Source of the DNA: Candidatus Moraniibacteriota bacterium
Lineage (GTDB): Bacteria; Patescibacteriota; Minisyncoccia; Moranbacterales; GCA-2747515
DNA: 6,500 nucleotides
Reading direction: 5' to 3'
Assembly (NCBI GenBank): GCA_030592425.1
Contig: JAUVJK010000048.1
Location: 1-6,500, forward strand
The notes under the pieces: model-generated
What the model was told of the DNA's origin: nothing
What the model saw: only the letters and a program-made list of their open reading frames with translations
Database searches by the model: none
Translations under genes and position numbers: made by a program
Part shown: positions 3,719 to 6,500 of the stretch, piece by piece
How the letters are laid out: each line of letters begins with the position of its first letter
Position numbering within the stretch: position 1 is the first letter of the stretch

Positions 3719-5191
3719 ATGTGGATTACACTAGCAATCCTCACAATCAGCGGTGTCATTGGTCTTTCCGTCTGGAAAGCACAACATGGCAACCAAAATA
3801 AGCAATTTGAACGCGACGATACTTTTCCAGTACCAAATGGTGTGCGCCTCGGCCTCATTGGCCTCAGCGCGATCTTCATTGGACTGGGAACATTCAATCA
3901 AGTGTTCTTCTACGCTGAACCTGGCTACATGTACCATGTCCGGACCATTATTGGTCAAGAAAAGAAGGTGGATGATGTCGGGTACAATATGCATTTATTC
4001 GGTAGGAAAAATGCATGGAAAAAGGCAATGTCAGTAGTTGTTGATAGAGTAACAGCTGATGGCGTCAATGCCGAAAGTGAAGCATCTGGCGCAAGCGCAA
4101 GCTTACCCTCCCAGAACATCATGTTCTTGGATCAGGTTGATGCTGACGCTGATGCAACAGTACGATTCCGCTTACCGACTGATGAGGAAACATTCCTACG
4201 TATGGCACATGAGTATCGCACACCAGAAAATCTTCTGCGTGTCGCTCTGATCCCCGCTGTCCAAGAAACCCTTCAAGCCACTGCGTCTTTGATGAGTGCT
4301 GAAGAGTATTATTCCGGCGGACGAACCGAGTTCATTAGTGAATTCGAAAATCAGATGCAAAACGGGATCTATCTCGTCAGACGTATGGAGATAAACTACA
4401 CTTCGGTCAAAGTACAAACGTCCGAAGCGGACGCCTCTGATCCACAAGATCAAGCTGAGTTTGGTAACAGAAGCAAAACGGTTTTTACGGTGAAAAAGCA
4501 GTATGGCGACACCGGACAACCGATTCGCAAGATCCAAAAGTTCACTAGCTATGGTGTTGCTGTGCATGAAGCGCGTGTCACTGATATGCGCCCAAATGCA
4601 AAGTTTGTTGAGCGTATGCAACTCAAGCAGAAAGCATCAGCTGATCGTGCAATCGCACGTGAACAGCGAATCCAAGAGGAAGAGCAAAAGTTGCTCGCAG
4701 TATCTCGTGGTGATCGTGAAGTAGCTGAACGTCAAGCGGCGATGAAGGTCGAGCAGATTGAGCTGACCACAAAAGCCGAAACTGACAAGAAGCAAACGTT
4801 GATCGCGGCAAGTAAGCAAAGAGAACAGGCTGAAATTCAGAAAGAGACCTCAGTGGTTCTCCTAGACAAAGCCAAGATCGATGCTGAAGCCGTTCGTGTA
4901 GCTGCTGATGCTGAAGCATACAAAAAGACTCAGATCCTGACAGCTGATAATGCTCTGGCACAAAAGCTGGATGCAGAGATTGAAATTCAGACAGTCTGGG
5001 CCGATGCGTATGCAAGACGTGCTGTTCCCCAATATGTTTTTGGCGGAGCTACAAGTGATACACCAGTTGGTGGTGACACAGAAACCGCACGTTTCATGCA
5101 GTTGATGACTGTTGATGCAGCGAAACGCCTTGCTTATGATCGTGGTATTCAAACCACAAACACTGTACCAGCATCCGTGCCCGTACAGTAA
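3719..5191 (+). CDS. SPFH/Band 7 (prohibitin-like) membrane-anchored protein
   Basis: The 490-residue protein belongs to the SPFH superfamily (stomatin, prohibitin, flotillin, HflK/C), which forms large ring or cage assemblies on membranes and organises membrane domains or proteases. Two hydrophobic segments open it (about 3-19 and 43-64), separated by a polar stretch. The SPFH region then starts at AEPGYMYHVRTIIGQ (66-80) and runs to about 295, with a charged, Gln/Asp-rich insert near 232-275. Residues about 300-425 are an almost continuous charged Ala/Glu/Lys/Gln coiled coil. The tail has a Gly/Thr linker (441-453) and a short conserved-looking helix (FMQLMTVDAAKRLAYDR). The start is fixed by AGGAG. 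A structured leader with a terminator precedes it and a strong terminator follows, so it is monocistronic. The usual NfeD-type partner is not adjacent. Family is secure; specific role unknown. Confidence 0.92.
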   Translation: MWITLAILTISGVIGLSVWKAQHGNQNKQFERDDTFPVPNGVRLGLIGLSAIFIGLGTFNQVFFYAEPGYMYHVRTIIGQEKKVDDVGYNMHLFGRKNAWKKAMSVVVDRVTADGVNAESEASGASASLPSQNIMFLDQVDADADATVRFRLPTDEETFLRMAHEYRTPENLLRVALIPAVQETLQATASLMSAEEYYSGGRTEFISEFENQMQNGIYLVRRMEINYTSVKVQTSEADASDPQDQAEFGNRSKTVFTVKKQYGDTGQPIRKIQKFTSYGVAVHEARVTDMRPNAKFVERMQLKQKASADRAIAREQRIQEEEQKLLAVSRGDREVAERQAAMKVEQIELTTKAETDKKQTLIAASKQREQAEIQKETSVVLLDKAKIDAEAVRVAADAEAYKKTQILTADNALAQKLDAEIEIQTVWADAYARRAVPQYVFGGATSDTPVGGDTETARFMQLMTVDAAKRLAYDRGIQTTNTVPASVPVQ

Positions 5192-5225
5192 GTCTCCACG
5201 AAGTGATCGGGAATCTTCCGATCGT

Positions 5226-5264
5226 GGCCTAGCAATTTATTTGCTAGGCCTTCTTTCTTTTTTA
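5226..5264 (+). terminator. Rho-independent terminator of the Band 7 gene
   Basis: A perfect 10-bp GC-containing stem (5226-5235 with 5241-5250) with a TTTAT loop is followed by a T-rich tract. A second hairpin, GATCGG/CCGATC (5205-5210 with 5218-5223), lies directly upstream. There is no U-run on the - strand, so it is not an evident terminator for the convergent hydrolase gene, although the two stops are only about 80 bp apart. Confidence 0.9.
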
Positions 5265-5270
5265 TTTCGA

Positions 5271-6071
5271 TTATTGGACAATCTTTTTTACAGCATCAGT
5301 CATCTCTTGTGATTGCGTAATGTCAGCATGTTTATAACCTTCTGCAGTGATAAATTCTTTTGTCTCTGCTGGAATCGATTCAAATAATTCTTTACCATGT
5401 GAAGAATTGATCACCGGATCATTGATCCCATGAACCACTGTAAGATCCCCTATATAATCCGCGAGGCGAGATCTGTTATCAAACTGATCATCAAGGAATC
5501 GCTCGATCAAAAATCGTGGGTAGATCGGGATCATCGCAGCCACTACATTTGTCAGTGTCGTAAAGGGAGAAATGAGAAGAAGTTTTTCTGGCGCCTTGAG
5601 TGATACATGATAAGCAGCAGCTCCAGAACCAATGCTCTGTCCAATCACATACACATTTTCATAGCCTTGTTCATCGATATAATTAACCGTTGTGTGAACG
5701 CTTTCCAGCACACCTTGATGTGTCGCCTTAATACCATCATTGTTATACCCTGGATACTCCACAAAAATATAGGAAATCTCATTTTTATTGAAAATATCGA
5801 TCAAAAATGTCATATCACATACGATATTACCATTACCATGATAAAAGATCACGACCGCATCAGAATTATCAACATGATGATGAAATAACGTCGTATTATC
5901 CTGCTTTACCATATCCTCTGAAATCTCTCGATCACAATCAGCGTTGGTACGACCAGGATTTGGATAGATCAGTAATTCCTGGGCCCACGACGAAAAGAAA
6001 AATCCACCAATATAAAGTGTAAGTAATCCAATAATGATTGACGTTAAAATGATTATGCTAATTCTTTTCAT
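5271..6071 (-). CDS. Membrane-anchored alpha/beta hydrolase (BEM46/ABHD13-like)
   Basis: The 266-residue protein is a serine hydrolase of the alpha/beta fold. An N-terminal hydrophobic segment (about 4-27, ISIIILTSIIIGLLTLYIGG onward) follows KR and looks like an uncleaved anchor, which would place the catalytic domain outside the cytoplasmic membrane. The oxyanion-region motif is HGNG (78-81). The nucleophile elbow is GQSIG with Ser146. Asp218 (GINDPV) and His248 (GYKHAD) complete a full triad. EYPGY (105-109) is typical of the BEM46-like group. Substrate is unknown; an esterase, lipase or thioesterase activity is likely. A perfect TATAAT with extended -10 (TGA-TATAAT) ends 7 nt before the ATG, so the mRNA is probably leaderless. 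It is convergent with the Band 7 gene and has no obvious terminator of its own. Confidence 0.92.
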   Translation of the reverse strand: MKRISIIILTSIIIGLLTLYIGGFFFSSWAQELLIYPNPGRTNADCDREISEDMVKQDNTTLFHHHVDNSDAVVIFYHGNGNIVCDMTFLIDIFNKNEISYIFVEYPGYNNDGIKATHQGVLESVHTTVNYIDEQGYENVYVIGQSIGSGAAAYHVSLKAPEKLLLISPFTTLTNVVAAMIPIYPRFLIERFLDDQFDNRSRLADYIGDLTVVHGINDPVINSSHGKELFESIPAETKEFITAEGYKHADITQSQEMTDAVKKIVQ

Positions 6072-6077
6072 ACCCTT

Positions 6078-6086
6078 ATTATATCA
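6078..6086 (-). promoter_or_regulatory. Extended -10 promoter giving a leaderless hydrolase mRNA
   Basis: TGA-TATAAT on the - strand, with TATAAT at 6078-6083, predicts a start at or next to the A of the ATG (6071). No well-spaced -35 is present; TTGATA at 6105-6110 is 21 bp away. The only purine-rich stretch (AAGGG) is 1 nt from the ATG, too close to act as a Shine-Dalgarno site. Confidence 0.6.
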
Positions 6087-6109
6087 GTTTCAACATTTCT
6101 TTTCTATCA

Positions 6110-6138
6110 AAAACAAGTCTCACGATGAGACTTGTTTT
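6110..6138 (-). terminator. Rho-independent terminator of the SHOCT gene
   Basis: A perfect 13-bp stem (6110-6122 with 6126-6138) has a 3-nt CGA loop. On the - strand it follows the SHOCT stop by about 17 nt and ends in a U-run (A-run 6109-6113 on +). It lies directly upstream of the hydrolase promoter and separates the two units. Confidence 0.88.
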
Positions 6139-6155
6139 ATCACTTGTCGCTTTCT

Positions 6156-6455
6156 TTACAATCCAAGAATCTGTGCTTTCTTGGCAGCGAATTCTTCTTC
6201 TGTAAGAATTCCTTGTTCTTTTAGTTGCGCCAACTTCTCGAGTTGTGCAATTTGATCATCTGCTGCACTCGCTGCAGGTGCAGGAGCTGCTTGTGACTGT
6301 TCCATTGGTTGTTCTGCTGGTGCTGCTTGTGCCTGTGCTTCAGCTTCTTGTCCAGCCCATTTTTTTTCTTGGCGATGATGAACGTTCCCGGCCACAGCTG
6401 ATGCTGTCCCAGCTACGGCTGCTGTGCGTGCCATACCTCTTAATACTCTTGGCAT
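6156..6455 (-). CDS. SHOCT-domain protein
   Basis: The 99-residue protein ends in a SHOCT domain (about 66-97, DDQIAQLEKLAQLKEQGILTEEEFAAKKAQIL), a short helical module often found at protein termini and thought to mediate oligomerisation. The start is a small, Ala/Gly-rich and mildly hydrophobic segment (MARTAAVAGTASAVAGNV, 8-25) followed by HHRQEKKW. The middle (about 35-64) is a low-complexity Ala/Gln/Pro/Glu linker. This layout, an N-terminal MARTAAVAG-like stretch, a linker and a SHOCT tail, recurs in small proteins of unknown function. The start at 6455 keeps the MPRVLRG prefix; Met8 at 6434 is an alternative. No good Shine-Dalgarno precedes it. AT-rich -10-like boxes lie immediately upstream (TATAGT 6459-6464; AATAAT 6465-6470), so a leaderless or near-leaderless start is possible. 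Confidence 0.85.
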   Translation of the reverse strand: MPRVLRGMARTAAVAGTASAVAGNVHHRQEKKWAGQEAEAQAQAAPAEQPMEQSQAAPAPAASAADDQIAQLEKLAQLKEQGILTEEEFAAKKAQILGL

Positions 6456-6500
6456 AATACTATAATTATTATTTATTAATTATCTAATTCTTTCGCCGCG

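Noticed and set aside
4196..4621. 141-codon - strand open frame opposite the Band 7 gene
   Set aside because: It lies wholly within a well-supported gene, has no start signals, and its product shows no domain. It is treated as a by-product of the codon pattern of the + strand gene.
6476..6499. Possible C-terminal tail of another - strand gene (AAKELDN then TAA)
   Set aside because: Only seven codons are visible and another frame also stops nearby, so the edge fragment cannot be told from chance.
1..6500. CRISPR array, phage module, toxin-antitoxin pair or defence island
   Set aside because: No spaced repeats, nuclease, integrase or paired small overlapping genes are visible. The SPFH protein alone is not evidence for a defence system.

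Overview
This window looks like chromosomal DNA from an uncultivated bacterium, most plausibly a member of Patescibacteria (Candidate Phyla Radiation). That assignment is inference. It rests on the mix of a TrmB-family regulator, a short cold-shock protein with a DLFFHANEL motif, a DEVD-type RNA helicase and a SHOCT protein, and on short, mostly single-gene transcription units with several starts lacking a Shine-Dalgarno sequence. There is no phage, CRISPR or rRNA/tRNA signature. No marker gene settles the taxonomy.

Layout, left to right. The 3' end of an unidentified + strand gene (to 88) is closed by a strong terminator. Four genes on the - strand follow: a DEAD-box RNA helicase (340-1563), a small single-pass membrane protein of unknown function (1911-2111), a cold-shock domain protein (2286-2486) and a TrmB-family regulator (2634-3353). 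The first three each have a recognisable hairpin terminator, so they look like separate units. The helicase and cold-shock protein suggest an RNA-structure or cold-adaptation theme. Between the helicase start and the small membrane gene lies a 161-nt imperfect palindrome (1650-1810) that resembles a MITE or a long-hairpin RNA.

The TrmB gene and the + strand SPFH/Band 7 gene (3719-5191) diverge from a 365-bp AT-rich intergenic region. The Band 7 side of that region is unusually structured. It has a promoter-like element, a 34-codon mini-ORF, two mutually exclusive long hairpins, an intrinsic terminator that an upstream segment could compete with, one more hairpin, and then a good ribosome binding site. 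This is the best candidate in the window for an undescribed regulatory RNA.

The right part holds an alpha/beta hydrolase (5271-6071, - strand), convergent with the Band 7 gene and apparently transcribed as a leaderless mRNA, and a SHOCT-domain protein (6156-6455, - strand). Apart from the RNA-binding pair and the shared TrmB/Band 7 intergenic region, there is no clear joint pathway. The genes look like individually regulated housekeeping, stress and envelope functions.
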